A stretch of DNA of 64,000 bases, taken from contig NC_055987.1 in NCBI RefSeq assembly GCF_018446385.1, forward strand, positions 5,417,705-5,481,704, written 5' to 3'. Positions within the stretch are counted from its first letter, which is position 1, and each line of letters opens with the position of its first letter. Positions 44,096 to 56,649 of the stretch are shown here, piece after piece. The notes under the pieces are model-generated. The model made no database searches, was not told the origin of the DNA, and worked only from the letters and a program-made list of their open reading frames with translations. Source of the stretch: Zingiber officinale. Lineage: Eukaryota; Streptophyta; Magnoliopsida; Zingiberales; Zingiberaceae. The position numbers were made by a program, and so were the translations under genes.

Positions 44096-45478
44096 TGTTG
44101 AATAAGTGTGAATGGAGAAGAGGAGGAAGAGAAGAAGTTCTATTGTGTATGGGACTTTAGTCCTACATTGGCAGTTTCTTGGTATTTTTGTTGGTTTATA
44201 TTGATTCAGATACATTGAGGATGTGAACAAATGCATGGGGAGAGGCTCTCTCTCACGTGTGGGTGTGCAGGGGGGGTGCAAATCCAGGGCCCGGATTGCA
44301 CTGAACCAAGTTGACTCGAGCGCGACCTGCGCACACGAATGCGGGACCGGTCAGGGCAAAATTTGCCCAAGCAGAACAACCAGCATTTTGCCACATTTAT
44401 CTTTTTGCTGCTTGTGTAACAGATGCATTAAATAAAGATTAATGTAGAATCGAAACGGCCAAGTTAAATGCTGGTGTTGAGTATTGATCATTAATGCTGT
44501 CCTTTGGTCTTGAGCTCCTATATAAGGAGGTTGCGACCACAGACAAAATGTTACGCTGATAACACAACGAAGAAGGCAGAAGCTCTCCTCCACATTCCCC
44601 TCCTCTGTCGTGCAACTCTTGCTCGGCAAAGTGCCCGTGGTAGCATTCGGGTGCCACTCAGTTCGCCGTGACCATCAGTGCTTGGTGGAGTTCACGGTCG
44701 ATCGTTGTATCCTGGGAAACAGATGACCCGAGTAAACCTCGAAGCACAGCCGGAGGTGGGCGAATCTGTTTCAAGGAACCTGCTACTCGCAGGCCTCGGT
44801 CAGCTTGCCCGGTCGGAATTTTCACCCGACCTTACTGTCTGGTCTGTCCCACTGCAGACCTGCTCTTCCTTTCTGCAGACCTGGTCATTCTGCTCTACAG
44901 ACCTGATCTTCCTTTCTACAGGCCTGCTCATACAGACCTGGTAATTCTGCTCTGCAGACCTGGTCTTCCTTTCTGCAGACCTGGTCATTCTGCTTTGTAG
45001 ACCTGGTCTTCCTTTCTGCAGACTTGGTCATTCTGCTATGCATACCTGGTCTTCCATTCTGCAAACCTAGTCACTCTGCTCTGCAGACCTGGTCTTCCAT
45101 TCTGCAGACCTACTGCTTTGGTTTGCCACTCTGCAGATCTGTTCTGCGGCTCTGGTCTGCCGCTCTACAGACCTGCCCTGTCGTTCTGGTCTGCTGCTAT
45201 GCAGACCTGCCATGCTCTTCTGCTCTGCAGACTTGGCCTGTCGCTCTGGTCTGCCGCTCTGCAGACATGCTCTATTGCTTTGCAGACCTGCTCTACCGCT
45301 CTGCAGACCTGCCTTATCGCTCAGCTCTGCTGTGTTATTAAAACCAGCCTCTGTTGGTAGCCTGAGATTATCTGCTCAGGTCATTTCGAATGTAAGTTGA
45401 ATTTAAATTTCGTGTAAGTTTTAAATTCAACTAAGTCTCCTAAAATCTCCGGTAACAGATTATTTGTATTTTCCAACA
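44096..45478 (+). mobile_element. solo LTR, 1,383 bp, with target duplication ATTAT
   Basis: It begins TGTTGAATAAGTG, ends TTTTCCAACA, and is flanked by ATTAT (44,091-44,095 and 45,479-45,483). CTCCTATATAAGGAGG near 44,515 is a likely promoter TATA box. The right half holds a CTGCAGACCTG minisatellite. A solo LTR arises when the two LTRs of an element recombine. Confidence 0.8.
44850..45330 (+). repeat. CTGCAGACCTG minisatellite inside the solo LTR
   Basis: About 25 irregular units of 18-24 bases share CTGCAGACCTG with variants and fillers such as GTCTTCCTTT and GTCATTCTGCT. It keeps frames open on both strands, so the ORFs here are not genes. Confidence 0.85.
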
Positions 45479-45600
45479 ATTATATCATTTTAGTTATGCT
45501 TTCATTTTTTAAAAGATATTTATTAGGATGAATGGAGGAGAATAAAGTAGAGTAGACACTATTATTTATGGTCACTTTTAAATAATAAATGGAAATTATG

Positions 45601-46547
45601 TGATCCTGTACGAAAATCGATGAGATATGGATGTTGGGGACGTCGCGCTCCTGTTGACCTCTGATGGACTTTACGCTCGCTTGCAACACAAGCAGCGTCA
45701 GTGCCGAGCCAGTGAAGAGGTCCCCGACGATGACCCTCCAACGCTCAAGTCAGTTTCTGGTGAAGCAAGAAGCAATGCAACAGTAGCAATCACGTGTAAA
45801 GCATACCTCCGCCGATGCTGAGACCCTCCTTTATATAGAGAGCTTCAGTAGTGCACGCTTCCCAAGATGGACACGCATCTCAAAACTTTCCCTGAAAAGA
45901 TGTGTCAGTAAAGTGCCCCTGATACAGTACCTTAACGAGCCGAGTATATCTCTGAAGTTATAGTGGAAGCTTCCGCCGTACGATCTTTTGTCTGACCACG
46001 CCGCTTATCAGCGGCACCAGCTCACAAAAGGATGTCGAAAGATATCCTGTTGTGTCTGGTGCTTGGCCAAGCAGAATAGCCGCTCGACCGGAACTCCAAT
46101 GTCCACGTGTTGTCTGCTGTCGAGCCGAGCGGGATGGCCGCTCGACCGAAAGTCCACTATCTACGTGCTGCCTACTGTCGGGCCGAGCGGGATGGCCGCT
46201 CAACCGAAAGTCACTGTTCACATGCTCGGCTGATATTGGATCTGTTGCTCGGCCGAGCGGATGAGCTGCTCAGCAGAAGTTTGTTGCCAGGCCGAGCGGG
46301 ATAGCCGCTAGGCCAATGTTGAATTCTACACTGAACTCTGTCGCCCGGTTGAGCGAGATAGCCGCTCGACTTTTGCCTCTGCACATTCTCCCATGAGCGT
46401 CGGTTGTTTGGATGCTCCCTGGTCGGGACATGCTTCGCCCGACCGACTGATGTCCTGTAGGCGTTGACATCCTTGATTTTGACCTCCTTTCAGTCCTTTG
46501 GCCTCTACCATGGCAGCAGGATGAGGCCCCTCATCATCGCCGCATCA
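45601..46547 (-). repeat. LTR (947 bp) of a reversed Tat-type Gypsy element
   Basis: Read on the minus strand it starts TGATGCGGCGATGATG and ends CGTACAGGATCA, like the Tat LTR at 50,648 (TGATCCGGCGG to CGGACAGGATCA). The minus-strand sequence just before it includes GACTAGATTTGAAGGGGAGG, a polypurine tract like that at 61,029-61,049. The interior has repeated GAGCGGGATGGCCGCTC hairpins (46,050-46,380). Confidence 0.75.
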
Positions 46548-47295
46548 CAAGCCTCCCCTTCAAATCTAGTCAAAGGAGGTCATAATCTGACTGACTGGAC
46601 AATTGTGTGAGTAGATTTCCTCCTGATCGGCCTTCGTCATTGTGTGACCTTCTCGCCGCTCGGGATAGGTCGATCCTTGCCGATCGTCCTATTGAAGCTT
46701 GCCACTCGGGCACAAGTGTGCTCCCTAGATCCACTCGGCTTGCCGAAGGTTTGCACTTGTAGAAAGTTTCCTTGGGCTGTCTCGGGCGAGCGCGGGCTAG
46801 GTTGACGTCACCCGGATTTCTTGGAATAGTGCAAATCTCCTCTCATTAAGGCCGAACATGTTCCCACAACTGCATTAATTGTCGACCCATGGTGGTGTGT
46901 CACATGTCAAGCTCGCTGCCGCCGCACGTCTGACGCGATAGGCATGATGTGACGTTTAGCGATTTTGAATTCAACGGTGAGATCTTCGCCTAGGTTTATG
47001 TGACCTAGATCGGACGGCTCCGGTCGGTCGAGCCCGAGGCTTATAAGCCTGTTGTGATGCTTCCTTTACACACTTCGCGTGCGAATTCCCTGGCGCTCGA
47101 GCTCTTGCTTCCTTCGTCCTTCGGCGATCTTTCATGCTCCTTCGGCAAACCTTCGTGCTCCTTCTCCGGTGACCTTTCTCCTGTAAGCCTTCTGCCAATC
47201 ACGTCTGCCTTCGATCTCCTTTTTTTTTATTTGCCATTTCTTTCTGTTCCGGCGACATTCCTGCAGCTTTCTTTTCGCTTTTCTCGGATTTTGCA
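46548..47295 (-). mobile_element. polypurine tract and non-coding 3' region of the reversed Tat element
   Basis: The tract is at about 46,548-46,570. The rest is GC-rich and non-coding, with scattered CTCGG and CGAGCGG phrases shared with the other Tat element. Confidence 0.55.
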
Positions 47296-48196
47296 ATGAC
47301 AAGTTCTTCTTAGTCGCTATCTCCTATCCCTGGACTCTAGTACACAACCATGGAGTCTAGGTTTGATGGGGGCTGAGCGGGAATGACCGGTCAGAAGTAT
47401 GGCATCCACAAATTGCTGTTAGAGGGTGTCTTATATATCTTCGGTTTGAGTCTAATCCGCACCCGCTTACCGACCAGCCTAGGTATGCGACCACTTTGCT
47501 TCTTCTTTTGATTCTAACTGATTTTCACTCCTTTCGTGCAGTTGAAGTCATGTTGCGTGCGCGTCTGGCTGATAAGGCGAAGTTCAAGGACGCCGCGATC
47601 AATGTGGTCACTATTGAAGAGGCTCTGAGAGTGAGGTGGCTCCCCTTTTAGCGAGTGGGGGAGCAGCTGGGGGCTCCCAACCTTACGAACGGCGTTTGAT
47701 CATCCCTATTGAGGGGGATTCGAGATCAACTTCCTCGGATCAGCCACTTGCTATGCGCAAGAGGCTCCGAGAGGAGCCATCCTCGTGCTCTGCTATTTCA
47801 GGGGTGCGCTCTGCCGAACGGGTGGAGACGTCGACTCCTGCTGTCTAAGAGCCTAGTGCCCCCGAGTCCTCAGATCGGACTCCCTCCTTGTTCGGGCTGC
47901 CTCAGGGCACTGTCTGTGCACAACCGGTGACCTTTCTGTCACCAAAAGCAAAGACAAAGAAGTTGGACATCCGGTCGGCTTCTTCCTCACGGTCGTCCGG
48001 TCGAGTGACTTCTACACAGTCAGCCTCGAGCGACCAACAACACATAACGACGATTTTGCACCTGCCCACCAAGGAATGGCGCGAGTCCAACGCCGAGTCC
48101 TGAGGCCCAGAGTATCAGATCATCATCCAAGGGCTGCTCGCCAAGATATGGGAGGATGCCAGAGCCCGTGCGACGGTGATGCCTCAAGGGGCACTC
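47296..48196 (+). pseudogene. relic of a Tat antisense ORF (putative gypsy-type transposon protein)
   Basis: The start MTSSS, a stop, then YTTMESRFD parallels MASSSEPATYVHGPWYMSME of the antisense ORF at 60,421. After an intron (about 47,492-47,540, GT-AG) comes EVMLRARLADKAKFKDAAIN followed by EEALR, then a Ser/Pro/Arg-rich region with stops. It runs antisense to its host element (element minus, ORF plus), as expected. It is cut at 48,196 by the Del element. Confidence 0.6.
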
Positions 48197-50647
48197 TATA
48201 ACGCCCCGCCCCTCCTGCTAAGGCGACGGAGGTTACTTGCGACACATACATACTTAACACAACGGAAGTCTTACTTAGAGAATTAAAAAAAAACATTTTC
48301 TTACTTAAAAATTCACCATAGATAAAAGAACCACATAGCATACCTATCATAAATTTTGAGTCTTAATACCCAAACACATACTTAAGGTCATGGAGTCATA
48401 AAGTAAAAATATCAACATGGCAAATTTCTTATTAAACAAAAGCAGGTCATTTCTTTTAGCCAGTCCACTACCGCACACATCTTTCTAGCCCCTCCTACTG
48501 CTCCCCTAGTACATCCATTCCTTGCCTTTATCTGTGGTACAAGAAAGTAAGCTGTGAGCACTCATGGCTCAGTAAGTTCCTTTCCTACTCACAAAAAAAC
48601 GTAAAGCATATTAAAAACACAAGTCATAAGGCATAAAGACAAATGTATCATGTCAAGAGCATATCATGGGATATCATAACATAACATAAAGTATCATGGC
48701 ATAATCATAAAGTATAAGCATGGAAAATTCCTAAACATATATCATGCAACATATGCAACATGTCTTTTGAAAACTTATACAATACATATTTAAACATAAT
48801 CTCAACATGATTGGGGCCCCGGCTTGTACCACATACATAAATGCGCGCGTCCTATGTAGGTCCAAGGTAGCAAGTCTTGAACCCTACAAGGCATACATAC
48901 TAGGCCCGTTTCTTAGTCCATCGACCTAGGGGCACTTAGGAGCCCATCCCTAACGAGGCCCGTTTCTTAGTCCATCGACCCCGGGGCGCTTATGGAGCCC
49001 ACCCTTGGTACAAGCCATACATAAAGTAAAGTAGCATGTCATACATATCGTAGTTCTTATTCTTACATGCATATCATGTTTCTTGACATATCATAAAACA
49101 TGTATTTTTTTTTTGGCACACAGCACATGCATGATTCATAACATACATCATGAACATATCAGTTAGCATATCATAAGCATGCATATTTGGGCACACAGCA
49201 CATGCATGAATCATAAGCTTGCATAATGAAAATATCATTTTTATCATATCCTAAAGCATGCATGATTGAGCACATAGCACATACATGGATCATAAGCATA
49301 CATAAGAGAGCATATCACTTATCCTAAAAGACATAACCATTCATGGAATCATTAAATAACATCTCTTGATTTATTCATAACATGTGAGGTACATCTAGGT
49401 CACTAAACCCATATGGTCGAAAGTCATGAATAGAGGCATGATATCTAGACAACATACAAATATAAAAATCTCATGATATCTTCACATACTAGCATAATAA
49501 AGGTCATAAGCATGTTAACCTAAATTTTTAAGCCCTCCTAGGTTTCAAATTCTTCATGGCCGAAACCTTTCATGTAGAGCAACCAAGTTCTAAATAACAT
49601 GCAAACATGTAAACCCTAAGCTCATATCATATCATATTTCATAAGGAACCACTTAAGCATATTTAGTTTGGGTTCTAAGTTCCTTAAGCTCCCAAACTTA
49701 TCATGGCCGAACCCTAACATGTCTCCTTCTAGGTTACAAGTAACATGGAAGTATTGAACCTTAAGCCAATATCTTATACATTTTCATGAGAAACAACATA
49801 AGCATATTTGTTTTAAATTCCAAACTTCCTAGACCCCTTAACTCAAGGTGGCCGAAACCTATAACTCATGTAATTAGGTTTTTAGTGGCATAAGAGCATG
49901 GCAACCACAACTACATTTCATAGCATATATCACAAGACATCATAAGCATATATAAGTTGGGTTCTAAGTTTTCTCTAGGCTTTTAAACTTGTATTGGCCG
50001 AAACATATAAATCATGGAACTAGATTTTTAGTGACATAAGAGCATAGGAATCACAACTACATTTCATGGTACTTATCACAAAAACATCATGAACAAATGT
50101 AAGTTGGTTTCAAAATTTCTCTAGGCCTTTGCACTAGTATTGGCCGAACCCTAACAAGCATGAACTACATTTCTAGTGGCATAAGAGCATGGAACCACAA
50201 CTACATTTCATAGCATATATCACAAGACATCATAAGCATATATAAGTTGGGTTCTAAGTTTTCTCTAGGCTTTTAAACTTGTAATGGCCGAAAGTTACAT
50301 GTACTCAAAATTCTATGTAACAAGCAACCATAAAACATCCACTAGTTCCATATTATTTTATCAAGAAAGTCATGAGCTTCCTAGCCTTGGTTTAAACTTT
50401 CATAGACTTCAAATCTCATCATAACGGAACCTTTATAAGCATGAAATAAGATTTATAACTAACATACAATCATGGCATAAAACTTCATACCTTGTCTTAA
50501 GAACAATCTTAGCATGCTTAGCCCTAGATTTAAAACTCTCTTAAGCCTTTACTTCTTACATGGCCGAATACTCATGGGCATGAAAAATGGAGTTTCAACA
50601 ATATACAAGTAGGAGAAAAAGTTAACGACATCATTATCATAGGGTAC
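48197..50647 (-). repeat. distal part of the Del/Tekay 3' LTR
   Basis: No genes. It holds internal repeats: two about 70-bp units with AGGCCCGTTTCTTAGTCCAT (48,900-49,010), three about 75-bp units with CACAGCACATGCATGA (49,115-49,290), and two units with CATAGCATATATCACAAGAC (49,919 and 50,208). ATGGCCGAA recurs many times. Confidence 0.75.
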
Positions 50648-51328
50648 TGATCCGGCGGTGAGAATGGGAGACCCACTTCCTGAAGGGTCCCAGCCTGAGG
50701 ACAGATGGAGGGCTGATTAAGCGGGTAAGGGCCGCGTCAAGCAGTTGAGCAGGTCCGAGCGGAGCCAGATATAACCCAGCCATAGGCTGGGGTTTCCGAC
50801 GCCAAGGCGGGTGTCTGCCCGGCCGGAACCGAAGGGCCGAGAGGGTGGTCCGTTCGGCCAGGATAAGGGCGAGGATACAAAGGTTAGCCGAACGGCCTAT
50901 TCGTTCGGCTCGGGATATGGGATGTCAGCAAAGGCATGCCTAATGATTACGCCGTACACAAGATTTCACGATAGAGGATCTAGCCGTCACATCATGGAAA
51001 GGTTGATACAGTAGCGGTATGACCTTATGGATGCCCTTCTGACAGACCCATACCTGGGCATGGTCGAAAGCAGGTGATTGCTTTGATTGGCATGCCCAGG
51101 CTCCTTCGAGCGGGCTATATAAGGTCTCCATTTCTTCACCGGAGGTACACGAGTCTTCTGTTTCTAAGCCACCTCTTTGTTATTCCTCGCCTGACTTGAG
51201 CGTCGGAGGACCGTCGCCGGGACACCCCTCCCGGCTCGGTTTTGTTGCAGGTTCGCCGGAGCACTCGAGAATCTAGCAGGGAGCGCCACATCCCCAGTGT
51301 TCGTTGACCCCTGGTTCGGACAGGATCA
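50648..51328 (+). repeat. 5' LTR of the Tat element, 681 bp
   Basis: TGATCCGGCGG to GGACAGGATCA. GGGCTATATAAGG at about 51,112 is the likely promoter, with transcription starting near 51,140. Confidence 0.88.
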
Positions 51329-51331
51329 ATT

Positions 51332-51349
51332 TGGCGCCGTCTGTGGGAA
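51332..51349 (+). promoter_or_regulatory. primer-binding site of the Tat element
   Basis: TGGCGCCGTCTGTGGGAA, three bases after the LTR. The TGGCGCC start is usual for plant Gypsy elements; the priming tRNA was not assigned. Confidence 0.75.
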
Positions 51350-51373
51350 CGCTCCTGCATCCGAACCGGAACG

Positions 51374-52447
51374 ATGGACGAGGCTGGACGACAACACACA
51401 GTGGCGCTTTCAACAGAAGAACTCGACGCTCTGGTCGAGATGAGGGCCGCCAAACTTGTGGAGCAAAAACAAAAAGCATCAACCGAGCGGCCGGAGCAAC
51501 AAGCAACATCTGCGTCGGGTGGCCGAGCGGAAGCACCTCCAGCCACCGTCGCATTCCATCGAGCCTTGTTTCGCACCCCTGAAGCCGTACCAGCTCGAAG
51601 AGATAGAGGATCTTATTCAGACGAGATGCCTAGGCGAGATGACAGAAAGGGGAAAACCCCCCGAGCGGATGCATCCCCCGAGCGGATCAATCGCCAATTC
51701 TCGGAGGCTATTCTACGAGACCCTCTGCCCAAGCACTACGTGCCTCCGACGATCGGCGAGTATAATGGAACAACAGACCCGGATGATCATCTAGGTAAGT
51801 TTGATAACACGGCTACACTCCATCAATATACAGATGGAGTAAAGTGCCGAGTCTTCCTTACCACTCTCTCGGGATCGGCTAAACGGTGGTTTCGGAGGCT
51901 GGATCCATCACAGCTTCAAGGATTTGAACGGCCTTCCTCCACCACTTCGCCCGCAGTCGGCGTTATCAAAAACAAGCGTAAGCTGTCGCCATCAAGCAAG
52001 AGGCCCGGAATTGCTTCGAGCTTACATCCAGCGATTCAACCAAGTGGCGATGGACATTCCAGCCATTTGGAAACCATGATGAATGCCTTCACACAAGGCC
52101 TAGTGGATGGAGATTTCTTCCGATCGCTCATCCGAAAGCCGCCCCGGGATTATGATCACATGCTACATCGGCCAACGAGTACATTAACGTGGAAGAAGCG
52201 CAAGCCGCCAGAAAACTCCAACCGAGCGGGCACCTATTCAGGCCGAACGGAAACAACACGCCACTCATCAACCGCCGAGGGGACCAAGGGCCGAAGCAAT
52301 CCGCTCCCCTCGTGTAGTGTCCCGAGTACAAGAAGTAGCTACCGCTCGAAGCAAGCCAAAGAAGAAATGGACCCCTATGTTCTGCTCCTTCCACCGGACG
52401 GATACGCACAACACAAGGGATTGTCGAAGTCTTCCCTTCGTGGCTAA
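51374..52447 (+). pseudogene. gag: Tat gag, frameshifted
   Basis: Residues of about 115-180 match the retrotransposon gag domain (VPPTIGEYNGTTDPDDHLGK, then FLTTLSGSAKRWFRRLDPSQ). From about codon 183 the frame shifts to meaningless sequence, returns at METMMNAFTQGLVDGDFF-like sequence, and shifts again, so an even mix of frames is read. The true gag tail and knuckle (FCSFHRTDTHNTRDC) continue in the frame that starts at 52,317. It would have formed the virus-like particle. It is not functional as it stands. Confidence 0.75.
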
Positions 52448-53120
52448 TCCCGTTCCCAGGAAGGCCGAACGACGGTCTCCTTCCATCGACAGGAGGCAAA
52501 GGACCCATGAAGCCGACCGGACCCGCACCGAGAGGCGACATCAACAGACGCCCGATCGGCATCGATCTCCAAGGCAGGAGAATCGCCGAGCGTCAAGAGA
52601 ACGATCCCGGCCGTCCGCTCGGGAAGAGGAAAATAGAAGCAATACTTCCCGAGGCGAGATCAACGTTATTGCTAGTGGGCCGACCGGAGGAGACTCCAAC
52701 CGAGCCAGAAAGGCGGGCATCCGGCAGCTCCAGATCCACGCAGTCGGTTGCAGCCAAGAGCGGGCAAGTGGACCGGAAATCACTTTCGGGCCCGGAGACT
52801 TAGAAGGAGTAGAAGTGCCCCACGACGACGCTCTGCTCATTAAAGCGGTAATAGCAAATTACACTATTCACCGTATATTTGTTGACACAGGGAGCTCGGT
52901 CAACATTATATTCAAGAAGGCGTTCGATCAGCTGCAAATCGATCGAGCCGAGCTGCTACCCATGACAACGCCGCTCTACGGGTTCACGGGTAACGAAGTA
53001 CAGCCGGTCGGACAGATCCGGTTGGCTACCTCACTGGGAGAAGAGCCGCTCAGGAGGACCAGGACAATAAACTTCATGGTGGTCGACTCTCCTTCGTCCT
53101 ACAACGTCATTTTGGGATGA
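52317..53120 (+). pseudogene. Tat gag end and aspartic protease
   Basis: The first part holds a CX2H-type knuckle (FCSFHRTDTHNTRDCRSL) and an Arg/Ser-rich linker. At about residue 190 comes the protease active-site motif FVDTGSSVNIIF, then GFTGNEVQPVGQIRLATSLG and SPSSYNVILG. A TGA then stops the frame where family members read LGRPAL; a CGA-to-TGA change explains it. The protease would have cut the polyprotein. The active-site triad DTG is intact but the reading frame is closed on both sides. Confidence 0.75.
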
Positions 53121-53180
53121 CCGGCGCTCAGCGAATTCCGAGCAGTTGTCTCAACCTTCCATCAGAAGATCAAGTTCCCC

Positions 53181-55107
53181 GTGGAGGACAAAGTAGGAGA
53201 AGTACGTGGAGATCAGCTAGCAGCTCGGCGGTGCTATATAGAGATGATCCGAGCAGAAGATTGTTCCGCTCGGAAGGCGCCCCGGATCGAAGTACACGCC
53301 ATAACCGAAAAACCTCCTGCTTTAATTTATGATGAAAAGGAGGAGGTTCAGATCCATCCGACCCGATCGGAGGCCACGACTTTTATCGCCTCTGATCTGG
53401 AGGAGGAGCAGAAGGAGGAGCTGATCCAATGCCTACAACGAAATCATGATGTCTTCGTCTGGTCGACACATGAGTTGCCCGGAATTTCGCCGAGCATAGC
53501 GCAGCATGAGTTGCATGTCCGACCGGACGCTCGGCCAGTGAAGCAGAGAAAAAGAGATTTCAGTGTCGAGCAGAATGTCATCATCCGGGCGGAAGTAGAA
53601 AAACTTCTGAAGGCCGGCCACATACGCGAGGTGCAGTTCCCGAGCTGGCTGGCTAACGTAGTATTAGTCTCCAAGGCGGGCGGCAAGTGGAGAGTCTGCA
53701 TCGACTTCCGGGACTTAAACAAAGCATGCCCCAAGGACTTCTATCCTCTGCCACGGATAGATCAGCTGGTGGACTCTATGGCCGGCTGCGAGTTAATATG
53801 TATACTCGACGCCTACCAAGGCTATCATCAAGTGCCGCTCGCCCGGAAAGATCAAGAAAAGGCCGATGGCACATATTGCTATAACGTGATGCCGTTCGGA
53901 TTGAAGAATGTCGGGCCACCTATCAACGCTTGATGAACAAAGTGTTCGGGAGCGATCGGGCGGAATCTGGAAGTCTATGGACGACATTCTTATCAAATCG
54001 GTCCGAGCGGCCGATCTCTTCAAGGACATGGAAGAAACCTTCCGAACGCTACGCAAATATGGAGTCGGGCTAAATCCTAGAAGTGCCTGCGGAGCAAAAG
54101 GAGGCGTTTCTTGGGATACATAGTGACCGAGCAGGGTATTGAAGCAAATCCCGACAAAGTGAAAGCTCTACAAGACATGTCGCCTCCCGAAATACAAGGG
54201 AAGTGCGGTTGACCGTCGGATAAGCGCTGTCGATTCATCTCAAAGCATCGCCGGAGCCTACCATTCTTCAAGATCTTGCGCAAGTTCCAGTGGGATGAAG
54301 AATGTGACCGAGCGTTCGGAGAATTGAAAACATATCTCAATTCTCTATACTTGCCAAGCCGATCGGGGTGAGTCACTTTATATTTATCTGTCGTCAATCA
54401 TGCTGTAGGCTCGGCACTTGTGAGGCGGCGAAGATCGGTGTATTTTCGAGCCACATTTTAAAAGATCTTGAATCTCGTTACACGGGTTCGAGAAGTTGGC
54501 CTTTGCTTTGGTTCTAGCCGCTCGGCTCCGACCATATTTCTTGGCTCACACCATCATTGTCGGACGAATAGCCCACTAGGAAGAGTGCTGTTGAATCGAA
54601 GCGTCCGGACGGCTCATCAAATGGACGCGAACTAAGTGAATTTGACATCCAATACTAGCCCCGCTCGATCAAAGCGCAATCCTTGGCTGATTTTGTGATC
54701 GAGTGCAAAGCGAGCCGGAAGCTCTGTGGAGAATATATGTGGATGGGTCTTCCACTCGGCTCGGAAGTGGGATTGGAATATTGTTGCTCTCGCCTCAAGA
54801 AGAAAAGATGCAGTTATCCATCCGGTTGGATTACAAAGCTACCAACAATGAAGCGGTATGAGGCCCTCATGGCCGGATTGCGACGGCATGTGGGGCCGGT
54901 CGGTGACACTTTATTGATTCACGGTTGGCGCTCGCTATCGACACCTTTGAAATCAACAGTACTCGGCTTAAACTCTCTGAGGCCTTTGAAAACTCAAAGC
55001 TAATTTCATGAGGTTCTTATTGAAGATTCCCGAGCGGAGAACGATGAGTTGGCCAACTAGCAAGTTCTATAGCAGGTCATTATCCGAAGCCAATTGAACA
55101 AGTATCT
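53181..55107 (+). pseudogene. Tat reverse transcriptase and RNase H, multiply frameshifted
   Basis: The open part (53,181-53,933) gives KAGHIREVQFPSWLANVVLV, then RVCIDFRDLNKACPKDFYPL and YCYNVMPFGLKN, the RT fingers and palm. The YVDD catalytic box is hit: GTCTATG runs into GACGACATTCTTATC with two bases missing. Later pieces (AFLGYIVTEQGIEANPDKVK; SLADFVIE) lie in different frames with stops as far as 55,016. It would have copied element RNA into DNA; this copy cannot. Confidence 0.8.
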
Positions 55108-56337
55108 TTGGTGGCACATGTTGCCGGATGGAAGGCCTCATGTTTCCGGACGACTGGAGGACACCCATCATGGAGTTTTTGCTCGGGCATCACTCCTGCC
55201 GATCGGGATGAAGCCCAGTTGCTGAGGAGGGGCGGTCGGTTCACACTCATCGGCGATCAGCTCTACAAGAAGGCTTTCTCTCTTGTTGAAGTGTGTGAGC
55301 TCGAAGACGTTACATCCTCCAAGAGGTACATCAAGGATCGTGCGGAGGACATCCGGACGATCACTAGCCAAGAAGATTTTACTAATTTGGATACTTTGGC
55401 CGACCCTACAAATGGGCCTTGCTCGGGTCCGCCTTGCTCATGCGTCGTACATAACTTCTGCACCGATCGGCGAGAGGAGATGAAGACATCAGCCGTTTCA
55501 TGTCCTTTCGATCAATGGGAATGGATATTGTGGGTCCATTTCCGATGGCGGCCGAGCAGAGGAAATTTTTCTTGGTGGCGGTCGATTATTTTTCAAGTGG
55601 GTGGAGGTGAGCCACTAGCCGGGATCACCGAGCGGATGGTCAAAAATTCATCGGCAACACATCATCATGAGGTTCGGTATCCCTCGCGATTGGTTTCCGA
55701 GCAATGGGCGGCAATTCCATGGGAAGGTGCTAGAAGATTGGTGCAAAAGCTACGACGTGAGCAACACTTCACATCCGTGGCTTACCCCCAAAGCAACGGT
55801 CAAGCCAACCGGGAAATTCTCCGTATTCTGCGCGCTCGGCTCGACCACGTGGGAGGAAGTTGGCCGGATGAAGTGCCGGGCGTTTTATGGGCCATCCGGA
55901 CGACTCCTAAGGAAGCAACGGGCGTCACACCTTTTCATCTGGTGTACGGCGGCGAAGCAGTCATTCCGGTTGAAGTCGTCGTAGAGTCCGTCCGGGTCCA
56001 ATGTTACGATGGAAGCAACGCCGAGCGGAGGAACATGGAGCTGGATTTGGTTGATGAGGAGCGGGCCAAGGCATCCGTTCGGCTGATGGCATACCGTCAA
56101 CGAATGAAGCAAAACTACAACCGCCGCGTCATTCCCCAATCATTCCAGGTTGGCGACCTTGTCTGGAAGAAAGTCAAACCGGTCGGCGACGTCGGCAAGC
56201 TTGAAGCTCCGTGGACAGGTCCCTTCAAAATCATCGAAAAGCTCCGCTCGGGTGCGTATTATTTGGAGGATGAGGACGGTCGGCAGTTAGATAGGCCGTT
56301 TAGCGCGAACCACCTCCAGCCTTACCGGGCGGGATGA
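55108..56337 (+). pseudogene. Tat integrase, partly degraded
   Basis: The N-terminal half is scrambled by small deletions. From about residue 205 it reads well: HFTSVAYPQSNGQANREIL (core with the catalytic Glu), GVLWAIRTTPKEATGVTPFH, LVYGGEAVIPVEV, and the C-terminal GKLEAPWTGPFKI and YYLEDEDGRQLDRPFSANHL. The ending is typical of the Tat group. The first catalytic Asp region (about MDIVGPFP) is out of frame. The frame is long but the protein is not whole. Confidence 0.75.
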
Positions 56338-56640
56338 AAGGTGTACCACTGTAAATCATCCTGTGTACTTTTTTCGACTGAATACTGGAAATGCAGAAAT
56401 GAAGAATCAAGAGGACAATTATAAGGCATTGTCAACAATCGAAGGCCCCGTACCGGTCGGACGGAGGTAAATTATCCGAGCCAAAATGTTCAATGCTGAA
56501 GACCCCGTGCCGTTCGGCCGGGCGTACGATACCCAAGCATCGACACAAAAACCAAAGGCCACGTGCGGGAAGCAAAGTGGTGTAATATGGCGCTAATTCT
56601 GTATATGTTAAGCTGCGCCGAACGGGAGCGTTAAAATTAG
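56338..56640. other. spacer between integrase and tandem repeats
   Basis: Non-coding. GACCCCGTGCCGTTCGGCC-like phrases begin to repeat (GGCCCCGTACCGGTCGGACG and GACCCCGTGCCGTTCGGCCG, 56,442 and 56,502). Confidence 0.5.
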
Positions 56641-56649
56641 CCTTAACGG

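Noticed and set aside
44668..45400. Frames up to 110 codons
   Set aside because: Produced by the CTGCAGACCTG minisatellite.
51136..51582. Minus-strand frames at the Tat LTR/gag border
   Set aside because: Shadows of the LTR end and gag; no domain.
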